Shown here in pieces: positions 52,771 to 63,000 of a DNA stretch of 64,000 bases. Below the pieces are notes generated by a model. It did not search any database. It had not been told where the DNA came from and saw only the letters and a program-made list of their open reading frames with translations. This DNA comes from Chitinophaga hostae (GTDB lineage Bacteria; Bacteroidota; Bacteroidia; Chitinophagales; Chitinophagaceae). The position numbers were made by a program, and so were the translations under genes. Positions within the stretch are counted from its first letter, which is position 1; the number at the start of each line of letters is the position of its first letter. Location: NCBI RefSeq assembly GCF_018224885.1, contig NZ_JAGTXB010000004.1:124001-188000 (forward strand), in the 5' to 3' direction.

Positions 52771-53517
52771 TTATGAAATCTTCGGTGAGAAGCGTTTTTT
52801 AAGGCGTAGTTCCAGTTCCTTCAAATGTTGAATTCCTTCATTGAACTGCATTGCCTCCAAAAGGGTATAGGTTTCGCTAAAGCTTTTAAATACTTCCAAA
52901 TAATGTCTTGAGTCTGGTTTGACCAGTTTATCATTCTTGAATATCAGCTCAAGTTCATTCTTCATCCCTTTAGGACTAACACCAAAAATTTGGTGCAATT
53001 GATCCGCACATCTGTCGGTTGGCGAAAGGAAACTTAATTTACTCGTCTTTTCCAGAACATAAAATAGCAGCACCAATGCACGATTTGACAATTGATCCTG
53101 TTTACATTTCTCTAACCAGGCCTGTTCCTTTCCTTCAAAGGCGATTATTGCAGTTTCAAGTTTTGGGAGAAAGTCGCAATTGAAGGTAGGCCTGTAGATG
53201 AAATAATAGAGTGGCACATAAGCAAGTGCGCCAATCATAAATAAAATACCAAGATAAATGCCTTTTGTAAAAATCAATGGACTATTGAAGAGGACAACAA
53301 AAAGTGTACTTACACCTAATAATAGTAAGTAGTGTCGTAGAACATCGTCCCAATAACCACTAATCAGTTTGTGACGCGTAGCTGCGGTGGGCCAAACTGC
53401 ATAAGAAGAGCAATGATCTTCATGCGTTTTGTGGAACCGGGAGTAGATGTAATGGTAGTTAATTGGTAAATCAAACGTGGCAAAGGATTGTATCCGCCTC
53501 AAATTCAAACTTCTCAT
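52771..53517 (-). CDS. Membrane protein of unknown function at the element's right end
   Basis: ATG 53517 (MRSLNLRRIQSFATFDLPINYHY) is preceded by a purine-rich GGAAGTGAA; 248 residues. Two membrane segments lie at about 70-115 (HYLLLLGVSTLFVVLF, GIYLGILFMIGALAYVPLYYFIY). The C-terminal half is soluble and helical (KTSKLSFLSPTDRCADQLHQIFGVSPKGMKNELELIF). I do not recognize it; similar genes occur near Bacteroidota integration sites. Confidence 0.6.
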   Translation of the reverse strand: MRSLNLRRIQSFATFDLPINYHYIYSRFHKTHEDHCSSYAVWPTAATRHKLISGYWDDVLRHYLLLLGVSTLFVVLFNSPLIFTKGIYLGILFMIGALAYVPLYYFIYRPTFNCDFLPKLETAIIAFEGKEQAWLEKCKQDQLSNRALVLLFYVLEKTSKLSFLSPTDRCADQLHQIFGVSPKGMKNELELIFKNDKLVKPDSRHYLEVFKSFSETYTLLEAMQFNEGIQHLKELELRLKKRFSPKIS

Positions 53518-53717
53518 TTCACTTCCTTTTATAGTTAACAAAAAAATACTGGGGTATTATAAATATACGGAAATGAATACACTTTTTCCCAATCTATTTT
53601 GGTCGGGTCTTACTACTGGCGCGAGGAACGGTAAAAGTCCGTAATAATATTTGTATCTTAGTAAGTGATAGTTAACCTTAATAAGGTATCATAAAAAATC
53701 AGGAGAGAATTAATCGG

Positions 53718-53738
53718 AACTCGACTAAATACTCGACT
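53718..53738. repeat. Paired ACTCGACT motifs, probable integrase arm sites (right)
   Basis: Two ACTCGACT units, as at 1822-1843, about 45 bases inside the right att repeat. Confidence 0.6.
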
Positions 53739-53748
53739 TAAAATAGAA

Positions 53749-53769
53749 AACCCGCGACTAGCGCGGGTT
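53749..53769 (-). terminator. Substitute terminator for tRNA-Asp supplied by the element
   Basis: AACCCGCG (53749-53756) pairs with CGCGGGTT (53762-53769); on the minus strand the stem is followed by TTTTCTATTTT. It lies 14 bases beyond the tRNA 3' end, inside the element. Confidence 0.75.
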
Positions 53770-53780
53770 CCTTCGAGATT

Positions 53781-53799
53781 TTGCGGACCGGACGGGACT
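53781..53799. repeat. att site (right), 3' end of tRNA-Asp
   Basis: Identical to 1681-1699 over 19 bases; part of the intact tRNA gene. Confidence 0.85.
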
Positions 53800-53857
53800 C
53801 GAACCCGCGACCTCCGCCGTGACAGGGCGGCATTCTAACCAACTGAACTACCGATCC
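53784..53857 (-). tRNA. tRNA-Asp (GTC)
   Basis: A 74-nt gene with a full cloverleaf. Acceptor strands GGATCGG and CCGGTCC pair with one G-T pair, followed by discriminator G. The anticodon loop CTGTCAC contains GTC, and the T arm holds GGTTCGAGTCC. It is the integration target of the 52-kb element. Confidence 0.97.
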
Positions 53858-53930
53858 TTCCTACAGGTAAGCTTTTCAGCCGTTCTGTATTCCCCGTTTG
53901 GGGTTGCAAATATATAAATAATAATTCCAA

Positions 53931-54599
53931 TTAACCAAATATTTTCTTTTTATGCTCCAGTAATGCCAGCCGTGCATGGTGATCCGCCAACCGGGTAGTT
54001 TCCGGTAACCTGTACTGGGCGCACATTTTCAGCACGATGTCTGTTGCGGTAGCCAGCGAAATTTTATGACCAACGGATACAAATACCGGGTTAATGCCGT
54101 CCTGTGTTCTTAGTGCATTGCCGATATGATCACCTGCATCCATTAATGCCGCCACGCTGCCACGTGCTGCCCCCGGATCGGTATATTCACCGGTTAACTT
54201 TGTTTTGCCGCAGCCGATAACGGGTTTGTTAATCGTTACACCCAGGTGACAGGCAAGCCCGAAACGACGCTGGTGGGCAAGGCCCTGGCCGTCGCAAATG
54301 ATAAGGTCCGGGTGAACAGGCAGTTTTTCGTAGGCGCGTAACAGTGATGGCATCTCCCTGAAGGAAAATAAGCCGGGTATATACGGAAAAGTAACCTCCA
54401 TGCAATGGGAGGCGACGGCTACTTCCTGTAATGTATCATAGTCCAGCAGCACAATACTTCCGGCAATCAGGTTGGTATCTTTGTCGTATTCTACATCTGT
54501 TCCCGCAATAATTTTGATGGGATCCGGTAATACGTCGGTGGTGATAACCCGTGGCCGCAGTTCTTCCTGTATGGCAATGGCTGCTTCTTCGGTGAGCAT
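53931..54599 (-). CDS. nfi: Endonuclease V
   Basis: ATG 54599 (MLTEEAAIAIQEELRP) gives 222 residues, the usual family length; the longer frame to 54698 overlaps the next gene. Motifs: AGTDVEYD, GSIVLLDY and CDGQGLAHQRRFGLACHLGV. The enzyme nicks DNA near deoxyinosine as a repair step. Chromosomal gene just outside the element. Confidence 0.93.
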   Translation of the reverse strand: MLTEEAAIAIQEELRPRVITTDVLPDPIKIIAGTDVEYDKDTNLIAGSIVLLDYDTLQEVAVASHCMEVTFPYIPGLFSFREMPSLLRAYEKLPVHPDLIICDGQGLAHQRRFGLACHLGVTINKPVIGCGKTKLTGEYTDPGAARGSVAALMDAGDHIGNALRTQDGINPVFVSVGHKISLATATDIVLKMCAQYRLPETTRLADHHARLALLEHKKKIFG

Positions 54600-54687
54600 G
54601 GATAGCGATTTATAGGTGCGTTCAAAGCTACAGGAAATTATTGTCCGTTGAAAGCTTATATTTGAGACGTACCGCAATTCCGATTTT

Positions 54688-56088
54688 ATGGAACCCATTA
54701 CAGCTATTCAGTTAAAAAATATTCCGGCATTAAAGGATGTTCCTTTGGAACAGTTAGACTGGCTGCTTGCGCAGTCGGAAGAAAGAAATGTGCCGGAAGG
54801 AGAACTCCTGTTTAAAGCCGGTGACCCGGTAGTGAATACCACCATCGTTATTAAAGGGAAGGTCCGTATTTCTGCTACTGTGAACGGTCATTACCGCGAA
54901 ATATTTGAACTGAACGACGAGAGCATCACGGGATGGTTGCCTTTTTCCCGGATAAAAAATGCCTCAGGAAATGGACTTTGCCTGAAAGATACCCGCGTGA
55001 TCTCCTGTCATGCCGATAAGCTGAAAACGAATATAGAAAAGCACTACGAGCTAACGGAAGCGCTGGTGCATATCATGACCAGCAGGGTGCGGGAAACTAC
55101 TTCCTCCCAGCAGCAGGATGAAAAAATGATGGCGTTGGGAAAATTATCGGCAGGACTGGCACACGAGCTGAATAATCCCGTGGCAGCCATTACCCGCAGT
55201 GCCGCTGCGCTGGATGCCAATATCCGGAACAGCCCTGCTATATTCCGGGAAATGGCGGCTGTTTGTTTAACGGAAGCCCAGGCAAAGCTGGTGGTGGATC
55301 AACTGCTGAAGATGCAGGCCGCGCGGCCGGAAAAACCGCTGGGACTGATGGAATTGTCCGATAAAACCACGGAGGTGGAAGATTGGCTGGATAGCAAAGG
55401 CATACCGCAACTGGAAATAGCAGAGATATTGGCAGAATACAACCAGGATATCGACACCCTGGAAACGTTCAGCCAGCAGTTTCCGCCAAAACATTTGCCG
55501 GTGATCTGTTCGTGGATACACAGCGCGTTGGTGGCTAACCGCATGGTGGGCGATCTGCAGCTGTCGGCCAAAAGGATCTCCGACCTGGTGGCGTCGGTGA
55601 AAAGCTACACCTATATGGACCAGGAACCGGACCGGCAGTTTATAGATATCCACAACGGTATCCGGAATACATTGGCCATGCTCAATTACCGCTTACGTAA
55701 AGGAAATATTGAACTGGTGGAAAATTTTGATGCCACGCTGCCAAAAATAAAAGCATTGCCCGGAGAACTGAACCAGGTATGGACTAACCTGGTGGATAAT
55801 GCTATCGATGCCATGGAAACAAATAAAAAAGGACGGCTGGAAATTGCTACGTCCAAAGACCGCCAATGCGTACATGTGACCATTATGGACGATGGTCCTG
55901 GCATACCGGCCGATATACAATCGAGGATATTTGAACCTTTTTTTACAACCAAGGAGATGGGAAAAGGCACCGGGCTTGGACTGGATGTGGTGATGCAGAT
56001 CATGCAACGACACCATGGATCCGTAAAGCAAACATCGGTACCGGGGAAAACAATTTTTACCATCTCTTTTCCTATAGAAAATAACTAA
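54688..56088 (+). CDS. cNMP-domain sensor histidine kinase
   Basis: A 466-residue kinase. An N-terminal cyclic-nucleotide-binding-like domain (about 10-125, VPEGELLFKAGDPVVNTTIVIKGKVRIS) is followed by a histidine-box GKLSAGLAHELNNPVAAITRS (about residue 160) and a HATPase domain with NLVDNAIDAM, DDGPGIP and GTGLGLDV. No membrane segment, so it is cytoplasmic. It is 10 bases upstream of the response-regulator fusion and probably its partner. Confidence 0.92.
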   Translation: MEPITAIQLKNIPALKDVPLEQLDWLLAQSEERNVPEGELLFKAGDPVVNTTIVIKGKVRISATVNGHYREIFELNDESITGWLPFSRIKNASGNGLCLKDTRVISCHADKLKTNIEKHYELTEALVHIMTSRVRETTSSQQQDEKMMALGKLSAGLAHELNNPVAAITRSAAALDANIRNSPAIFREMAAVCLTEAQAKLVVDQLLKMQAARPEKPLGLMELSDKTTEVEDWLDSKGIPQLEIAEILAEYNQDIDTLETFSQQFPPKHLPVICSWIHSALVANRMVGDLQLSAKRISDLVASVKSYTYMDQEPDRQFIDIHNGIRNTLAMLNYRLRKGNIELVENFDATLPKIKALPGELNQVWTNLVDNAIDAMETNKKGRLEIATSKDRQCVHVTIMDDGPGIPADIQSRIFEPFFTTKEMGKGTGLGLDVVMQIMQRHHGSVKQTSVPGKTIFTISFPIENN

Positions 56089-56098
56089 CTTAGAAAAT

Positions 56099-57757
56099 AT
56101 GAGTCTGCCTATAATATTTGCAATAGATGATGATCAACAGGTGCTGAATGCCATTACACAAGACCTGAAAGCCTACTATAGAAAATCGTACCGCGTACTA
56201 AGCACCTTATCTGCCAACGAAGCTTTACAAAGCTTGGTAGAACTTAAAAACCGTAATGAAACCGTAGCACTTTTTATTTCGGATCAACGGATGCCCGAAA
56301 TGGAAGGCGTTGATTTCCTGCAACAGGCCATTGAAATTTTTCCAGCTGCAAAAAGAGTATTGCTGACGGCCTACTCCGATACCAGCGCCGCTATAAAAGC
56401 TATTAATGAATTAAGACTGGATTATTATCTCATGAAGCCATGGGATCCGCCGGAAGAAAAATTGTACCCGGTGGTGAACGATCTGCTCGATGACTGGCAG
56501 AATAACTACCGGCCGGAATTCCAGGGTATTAAGGTGCTGGGACATCCTTATTCCTCCAAGGCTTACCAGATAAAGGAATTCCTTGCCAGTAACCTGATTC
56601 CTTATCATTCTGTTGATGCTGCCAGTGAGGAAGGAAAGCTGTTACTGCAGATCAATCATCTGGATACTGCCGCCCTCCCCATCGTGATATTTGAAAACGG
56701 GGAAATTATGTCCTGCCCTGGTATTATCGATATCGCTGCCAGGATTGGATTGAATCCAACGCTGAAGAATGAAATCTATGATGTGGTGATTATAGGAGCC
56801 GGCCCGGCCGGGTTGGCAGCTTCTGTGTATGGCGCTTCCGAAGGACTAAAAACCTTGCTGGTAGAGCGTCATGCGCCAGGCGGACAGGCAGGCACCAGCT
56901 CCCGGATAGAAAATTACCTCGGCTTCCCGTCGGGGCTGAGCGGGGCGGAACTTACCCGTCGCGCTATTACGCAGGCTACCCGGTTTGGCACAGAATTCCT
57001 GTCGCCCCAGTCCGTGAAGGAAATAAAGCTGAAGGCAGATTATAAAATTGTATGCCTGGAAAGCGGAACAGAAATACATACCCGCGCAGTGGTGATTACT
57101 ACGGGGGTTGACTACCGTAAACTGGATACTGCCGGTATTGAACAATTTACCGGCGCCGGTATTTATTACGGGGCTGCTACTACCGAAGCAGCATCCTGCA
57201 AAGCAAAGAGTGTGTATATATTGGGCGGCGGCAACTCCGCAGGCCAGGCAGCTGTATACCTTTCCCGCTTTGCCAGGGAAGTCTTTATCATCATCAGGAA
57301 AAAAGATTTGTCAGCTACCATGTCTTCCTACCTGATTGACCAGATCAGTTCTATCAGCAATATCACGGTATTGAGTCAGCGGGAGATAGTGGCTGCCAAG
57401 GGATCCGACAGACTCGAACAGCTTACAATAGAAAACCTGGAAACAAAAGAAGTAACCGAAGTGCCGGCAGACGCGCTATATATATTTATTGGCGCAAGAC
57501 CTTATACCGACTGGCTGGGTGATCTTATTATTAAAGATGAAAAGGGTTATGTGCAAACCGGAAGGGAAATGAAATCATTCGATTATTTTGGTAAGTTGTG
57601 GAAGCTGGACCGGGAGCCTTACGTGCTGGAAACCAGCTGCCCGGGAATCTTTGCTGCCGGCGATGTACGTTCAGGCGCTATGAGCCGGGTGGCTTCCGCA
57701 GTAGGGGAAGGCTCTATGAGTATCAGCATGGTACATAAATATCTGGCAGAAGTTTAA
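56099..57757 (+). CDS. Response regulator-flavin reductase fusion
   Basis: A 552-residue protein. Receiver domain (about 1-125, AIDDDQQ, phosphorylated Asp in ISDQRMPEMEG, Lys in MKPWDPP), a glutaredoxin-like middle segment (KVLGHPYSSKAYQIKEFLASN, about 145-215), and a thioredoxin-reductase-type FAD domain (VIIGAGPAGLAASVYGAS, GGGNSAGQAAVYLSR). The CxxC redox pair of thioredoxin reductase is absent (AATTEAASCKAKS), so it does not transfer electrons through that site. Pairs with the kinase upstream. Confidence 0.9.
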   Translation: MSLPIIFAIDDDQQVLNAITQDLKAYYRKSYRVLSTLSANEALQSLVELKNRNETVALFISDQRMPEMEGVDFLQQAIEIFPAAKRVLLTAYSDTSAAIKAINELRLDYYLMKPWDPPEEKLYPVVNDLLDDWQNNYRPEFQGIKVLGHPYSSKAYQIKEFLASNLIPYHSVDAASEEGKLLLQINHLDTAALPIVIFENGEIMSCPGIIDIAARIGLNPTLKNEIYDVVIIGAGPAGLAASVYGASEGLKTLLVERHAPGGQAGTSSRIENYLGFPSGLSGAELTRRAITQATRFGTEFLSPQSVKEIKLKADYKIVCLESGTEIHTRAVVITTGVDYRKLDTAGIEQFTGAGIYYGAATTEAASCKAKSVYILGGGNSAGQAAVYLSRFAREVFIIIRKKDLSATMSSYLIDQISSISNITVLSQREIVAAKGSDRLEQLTIENLETKEVTEVPADALYIFIGARPYTDWLGDLIIKDEKGYVQTGREMKSFDYFGKLWKLDREPYVLETSCPGIFAAGDVRSGAMSRVASAVGEGSMSISMVHKYLAEV

Positions 57758-57768
57758 AATTTATTGTT

Positions 57769-58032
57769 ATGTCAATTTGTTCACATCTGAAAGCTATTAC
57801 TGAAGTTAAAGTTGGGTCAGACTATGTATGCGAGGAGTGTATCAAACATCACGGGGAATGGGTGCATCTGCGCACCTGTCAAACCTGTGGTGTAACACTT
57901 TGTTGCGACGATTCTCCCGCCAAACACATGACACAGCATTTCCATGCCACCGGCCACCCGGTGATTGCCTCCGCCGAACCAGGGGAGCAATGGCTATGGT
58001 GCAATGTGGATCAGTCTTTCGCGGAATATTAA
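57769..58032 (+). CDS. UBP-type zinc-finger protein
   Basis: An 87-residue protein almost entirely a UBP (ubiquitin-hydrolase-type) zinc finger with Cys/His ligands (CSHL, CEECIKHH, CQTCGVTLCCDD, AKHMTQHFHATGHP). It begins 11 bases after the fusion gene, so it is in the same operon, and may bind a partner's C terminus in the redox signalling system. Confidence 0.88.
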   Translation: MSICSHLKAITEVKVGSDYVCEECIKHHGEWVHLRTCQTCGVTLCCDDSPAKHMTQHFHATGHPVIASAEPGEQWLWCNVDQSFAEY

Positions 58033-58080
58033 CACCTGTCTTCATCATATCCATCACATTTAATCTTCGCCGCATTTACT

Positions 58081-58115
58081 AAAAGCTAAAAGCTAATGGC
58101 TAAAAGCTTTTTTTT
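58081..58115 (+). terminator. Rho-independent terminator
   Basis: Stem AAAAGCT (58088-58094) with AGCTTTT (58105-58111), followed by T run; an extra AAAAGCT precedes it. It ends the kinase/reductase operon. The rest of the 58033-58392 gap holds no gene. Confidence 0.75.
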
Positions 58116-58392
58116 CATATTCGAAAAGTAAATTTATATTGCTGTCACTAACGAGCATATAAGATCGCCGTATGATAGGGTATACCAACCTGTCCACGTA
58201 AAATTCAACTTAAAATCAACACAATACCAGCCGTTTTCTTTTTATATATAATGAAGGAATCAAGGGAGATGCATTCGCTTAGCCGTCTAAGCTAAATCGA
58301 TTTTTAACAGGAAGTATCAGCCAGGAAATATCAGAGTTAATATCCACGTAATATTAGGCAATTACATTTGTAGGGACTGTTATATTCCATTT

Positions 58393-58992
58393 ATGTCCGG
58401 GCACAACAATTTATCGTTCACTTATACATCCGCCGCTGCGCGCCAGGCGGACTTTGAAGCATCAGTAGCTGCTTACTGGGATAAATTACTCGGTATTGCA
58501 GTAGCCAAAACCAATGCCCACGATGCTTTCGACATCGTGCAGGATGTGTTGCTTTCCCTCTGGGAGAAATGGGAAGACGTGCCCAAAGATGAAACCCTGG
58601 AGTTTTATCTGCTCAACGCGCTGAAGTTCCGCATCTTTAAATATTATCGCACTAACGGCCGTTACCAGGCCCACCTGAGAAAGCTGGAATTATTATTAAC
58701 AGATACACTCGAAACACCCGACGCACTGGGGCAACAGGAGATGAGCGGATTAAAGGAAGCCATTGTTAACGAAGCATTGGAGATCCTTTCTCCCAGCCAG
58801 CGACAGCTGTTTGTACTCCGGGTAAACTATCATTACTCCTATCAGAAAATAGCACAGCAACTGGGTATCGACCCCGCATCCGCACGCGTATTATATAGCC
58901 GTGCCCTAAAACAGGTAAAAGCACATATCAAAGAAAATCCGGCATTGTCTGCCAGCCTTGTTTCTTCTTTTTTGCTGTTTACAATTTCTTAA
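58393..58992 (+). CDS. ECF sigma factor (FecI-like, chromosomal locus)
   Basis: A 199-residue sigma-70 family protein with region 2 (about 25-95, HDAFDIVQDVLLSLWEKW) and region 4 (about 130-180, YHYSYQKIAQQLGIDPASARVLYSRALKQV). It precedes a FecR gene and a SusC with STN domain in the usual order. Confidence 0.92.
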   Translation: MSGHNNLSFTYTSAAARQADFEASVAAYWDKLLGIAVAKTNAHDAFDIVQDVLLSLWEKWEDVPKDETLEFYLLNALKFRIFKYYRTNGRYQAHLRKLELLLTDTLETPDALGQQEMSGLKEAIVNEALEILSPSQRQLFVLRVNYHYSYQKIAQQLGIDPASARVLYSRALKQVKAHIKENPALSASLVSSFLLFTIS

Positions 58993-59039
58993 CCTTGACA
59001 TGAGTTAACATTTTTTGGTCTGCGGGTATTCTACTATAC

Positions 59040-60008
59040 ATGGCACCAAAAAATTATCCAAAGGCGCAAGCCCTCCTCGAAAAATTTTATGCGGGCAAAT
59101 GCACACCCGAAGAACTGGCGATATTAGACAGCTGGTATGACGGTTTAAGCAATGAAGATGCAGCAGGTATGCCTGCTGCAGATGCAACTCTTGCCCGGCA
59201 ACAATTCCTGGAAAATTTCCGCAGCAAGCTTACGCCTGTTCGGATAGCCTGGTGGAAACGCCCTGTCACAAAATGGACCGCGGCCGCAGCCAGTTTATTG
59301 CTGCTCACCGGAACAGGGTACTGGTGGCTTCACCAGGCAGGTCAGAAAACTGCCGGCTTTGCCGACAAATTTGTTGTAGTCACCAACGATACACACGCCC
59401 CCAAACTCGTAGTACTGCCGGATAGCTCACACATCTGGCTGAATGCCGCTGCATCCCTGCGCTGGAAGGAAGATTTTAACCGGCAAACACGCAGCGTACA
59501 GTTAACCGGCGAAGGCTTTTTTGAAGTACAGGGACAAACCGGTAAACCTTTTACCATCCGCACCCGCGACCTGAATATCCAGGTATTGGGCACACAGTTT
59601 AACGTGGAAGCCTATGCAGGCGAAGGTTTAACAAGGGTGTCGCTGGTACAGGGAAAAGTAAAAGTAAATACTGTAAAAGGTAACACCACACCTGCAGTAT
59701 TAAAGCCCGGCTACGCAGCAGTATATAATAATGAAGACAGGAAAATGGGCGTGAGCGAAACCGAACCAGCTAAAGTTGCGGCCTGGAAAGATGGCGCCTT
59801 CAGCGCTACGGACCTACCGTTAAGAGACGCTGTTATGCGCCTGTGCACCCGCTTTGGCTACAGCGTACACTGGGAAAATGTACAGGGCGCCGACAAAAAC
59901 ATCTCCGTTATGTTCAAGAAGGAAAGCTTCACAAAGATGCTCGACAACTTATGTTATATCAGTCGTAAACAATATCGTATTTCCGAAAGACAGGTTACCA
60001 TTTATTAA
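59040..60008 (+). CDS. FecR-family anti-sigma regulator
   Basis: A 322-residue FecR protein: one membrane segment (about 85-105, TAAAASLLLLTGTGYWWL), a periplasmic FecR domain (VVLPDSSHIWLNAAASLRW, EGFFEVQG, VLGTQFNVEAY) and C-terminal DUF4974-like part. Controls the upstream sigma factor in response to the SusC receptor downstream (33-base gap). Confidence 0.92.
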   Translation: MAPKNYPKAQALLEKFYAGKCTPEELAILDSWYDGLSNEDAAGMPAADATLARQQFLENFRSKLTPVRIAWWKRPVTKWTAAAASLLLLTGTGYWWLHQAGQKTAGFADKFVVVTNDTHAPKLVVLPDSSHIWLNAAASLRWKEDFNRQTRSVQLTGEGFFEVQGQTGKPFTIRTRDLNIQVLGTQFNVEAYAGEGLTRVSLVQGKVKVNTVKGNTTPAVLKPGYAAVYNNEDRKMGVSETEPAKVAAWKDGAFSATDLPLRDAVMRLCTRFGYSVHWENVQGADKNISVMFKKESFTKMLDNLCYISRKQYRISERQVTIY

Positions 60009-60041
60009 ACACGTGCGAACACTCCCGAAAACATTTAACAC

Positions 60042-63000
60042 ATGAAAATGAAGTCTACCATTTCAGATCAGCACTCCCGCAGAAGCGGGCCCGCTGCATC
60101 CCGGATCAAACGATTCCTTATTATGGGATGCGCTCTTTTGCCGGCAACACTCGGATACGCCCGGCAAAACGGTTTGAACGAAAAAGTAAAACTGGATATT
60201 TCACGTGCCTCTCTTTCCCAGGTACTGACTGCCCTTGGCTCCCAGAGCACTTTTACATTCAACTATGTAAAACAGGATTTTGATAAAATCATCGTCAGTG
60301 ATTTTAAACCGGATAACATTACCCTGAACGAAGCACTGAACCTGCTCCGGAATAAATCAGGCATCGAATACAGTGTTAGTGATAAATCTATCCTGCTGAG
60401 AAAAGCAGAAAAAGATCCCGTAACACAAACTACCCAGGTAGCTACTCATAAAATTACCGGTAGAATTACCACAGAAAATAAAGAACCTATACCCGGCGTA
60501 TCAGTATGGGTAAAAGGCACCAAAACCAGGACAGTGACCGATGTTGACGGCCGGTATGAAATTGCCGTCGAAAATGAAAAGTCAGTGCTGGCATTCAGCT
60601 ATGTAGGTTACGAAACGGTGGAAATGGTGGCAGGTAACGCAGAAACGTTGAACCTTTCCCTGAAAATAGCCAGCAGCGGGTTAAATGAAGTAGTGGTATT
60701 AGGTTACGGTACCGCAAAGAAGGGCGACCTTTCTGCTGCCGTATCCGTCATTTCTGATATGAAGCCATTGAAGGAACGCCCGGTAATGGATGTGGCAAAT
60801 ATGATCCAGGGCCGCGTACCAGGTGTTACCGTAGTAAGCAATGGCGGCCATACCAGCGACGCTAATAAAATAGTTATCCGCGGTGTGGGATCACGCAATG
60901 GTGAAAACGTTTTGTACGTGGTAGATGGTGTGCCCGGTGCACCGTTTAACCCGGCGGATGTGGAATCCATGACCGTATTGAAAGATGCTGCTTCTGCGGC
61001 TATTTACGGCGCCTTCTCCGGTTCTGCAGGTGTTATCCTGGTAACTACCCGTCAGGCAACCAAAGGAAAACCTTCTGTACAATACGCTGGTTTTATAGGG
61101 GCCAAAAACGCATGGCGTACCCTCGAATCACTCACTGCTGAAGACGAAGCCAAGGTATCCAATCTTGCACAACAAAATGCCGGCCGTCAGCCACTGGAAG
61201 GCTGGGATCCTGCAAAGAATCCATATGGCGCGGTAACCCGTACTGACTGGATGAAAGAAATATTCCGTACCGGTTTAATCCAGCGACATAACATCAGCGT
61301 AAATGCCGGCGGAGATAAATTTTCTACCCTCTTCCAGGCGCGCTACGAGAATGAAGAAGGTACTTTGCTGAACACCTATAATAAAAATATTTCCTTAAGA
61401 TTTAATACCAACTACGAGTTTAATAAACACGTAAAACTCCGCCAGGATATCTTCTGGAATAACAACGATAACAGGGATGCGGAAACAGCGAGCGGCTATA
61501 CCGGCGTAATTACCTCGGCTATCTACATGCCGCGTTCTGCCACCCCCTACTATGCCGACGGAACATTTGGCGGAACAGGCCCGCGTGATGGCGCCTACAA
61601 CGGGATATACGGCGATGCGGTAAATCCCGTAGCTACCCTGCTCCGGAACCAGCCCTATAACAAGAAAAGTGACCTGCAGTCTGCTACAGAAGTAACCGTA
61701 TCAGACATCCTGCCGGGACTGAATTACCTGACACGTTTTTCCTATCGCCAAACCACAGGATTGTGGAAAAATTTCGAACCAAAAAGAACAGAACCAGGAA
61801 AACCAAGTGAGCAAAATAAATTGTCTTACTCCACCGATAAAGACTATAGCTGGATCTGGGAAAATACACTGAACTATAATAAAATCATTAATAAACACAA
61901 TATCGGTGCGATGGCTTCCATCACCGCCCAGGAATCCTCTCACCGCAATTTCACCGCTGCTGCCATGACCTTCGAAAATGAAGCATCCTGGGCACAGTTC
62001 TTTACCAATGCAAGCGTTTTTGATCGTACCCAGCCAACTGATGATGAATGGAAAGACAGATCAGCTTCTTATGTTGGAAGATTGGCTTATAGCTGGGCCG
62101 ACCGCTACTTTGTAACCGGTAGCTATCGCTATGATATTGCCGGTAAACTGGCAGAAGGATACCGTGGTAAAGGCTTTCCGGGTGTAACTGCCGCCTGGAA
62201 AATCAGTTCTGAACCTTTCTTTAATGTTGCCGCAGTGAATTTGCTCAAGGTAAGGGCCAGCTGGGGAAGAATTGGTAACTACGGTTCTATTGCACACTAC
62301 TATGGATATGCTAAATTGTCGCCCGATTATACTTACCAGATCGGTAACGGCGCACCACGCACCAATTCCCTGGCAATGTCCAACCTGCTTAATCCAACAC
62401 TTTCCTGGGAAACTTCCGAGCAAAAAGACCTGGGTATCGATATCAGCATGTTGAAGCAACGACTGAATGTTACGGCAGATTATTTCGACAAAATTACCTA
62501 TGACCTGATCCAGCAGCAAACTGCTGCATGGCCTAAAACTTTCGGAATAGATCCTCCGATGATCAACCAGGGAAAAATCGGTAACAAAGGATTTGAAGTA
62601 GCCGCAACCTGGAACGATCATATCGGAACAGTGGGTTACACCGTGGGAGCCAATATCGCGACATTAAAAAATAATGTGGTGTCTATTGATAACAACCCCA
62701 ATTCTACCTGGTTACATGATGATGCCTTCCGTGGCGTTTTAACACCCTTCCGTTCAACCGTAGGACAACCCTATTACTCTTATTACCTGATTAAAACAGC
62801 CGGTATCTTCCAGTCGGACGACGAAGCTAAAGCCTATACGAAAAATGGCACCATGATACAACCATCTGCTAAGGCAGGTGACCTGAAATTTGTAGATCAG
62901 GATGGCGATGGTAAAATTTCAGACAACGATCGCGTTTACATGGGTAACGCTTTTCCTAAAGTAACCTACGGCTTTACCGCCGGTGTTAACTGGAAAAATT

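Larger units (their letters stand above)
1681..53799. mobile_element. ~52 kb integrative and mobilizable element in tRNA-Asp
   Basis: The element is bounded by 19-bp direct repeats TTGCGGACCGGACGGGACT (1681-1699 and 53781-53799), the right one being the 3' end of an intact tRNA-Asp gene whose 3' end faces into the element. An integrase starts 150 bp inside the left end, and paired ACTCGACT motifs lie just inside both ends. It carries MobC and a relaxase but no visible conjugation apparatus, so it is probably mobilized by a helper. Cargo: two SusC/SusD loci, a Septu-like pair, a STAND protein, a zeta-toxin module and a putative RNA-guided sigma module. Confidence 0.85.

Noticed and set aside
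1681..53799. Self-transmissible conjugative element
   Set aside because: No coupling protein, ATPase or mating-pair genes are visible; only MobC and relaxase are.
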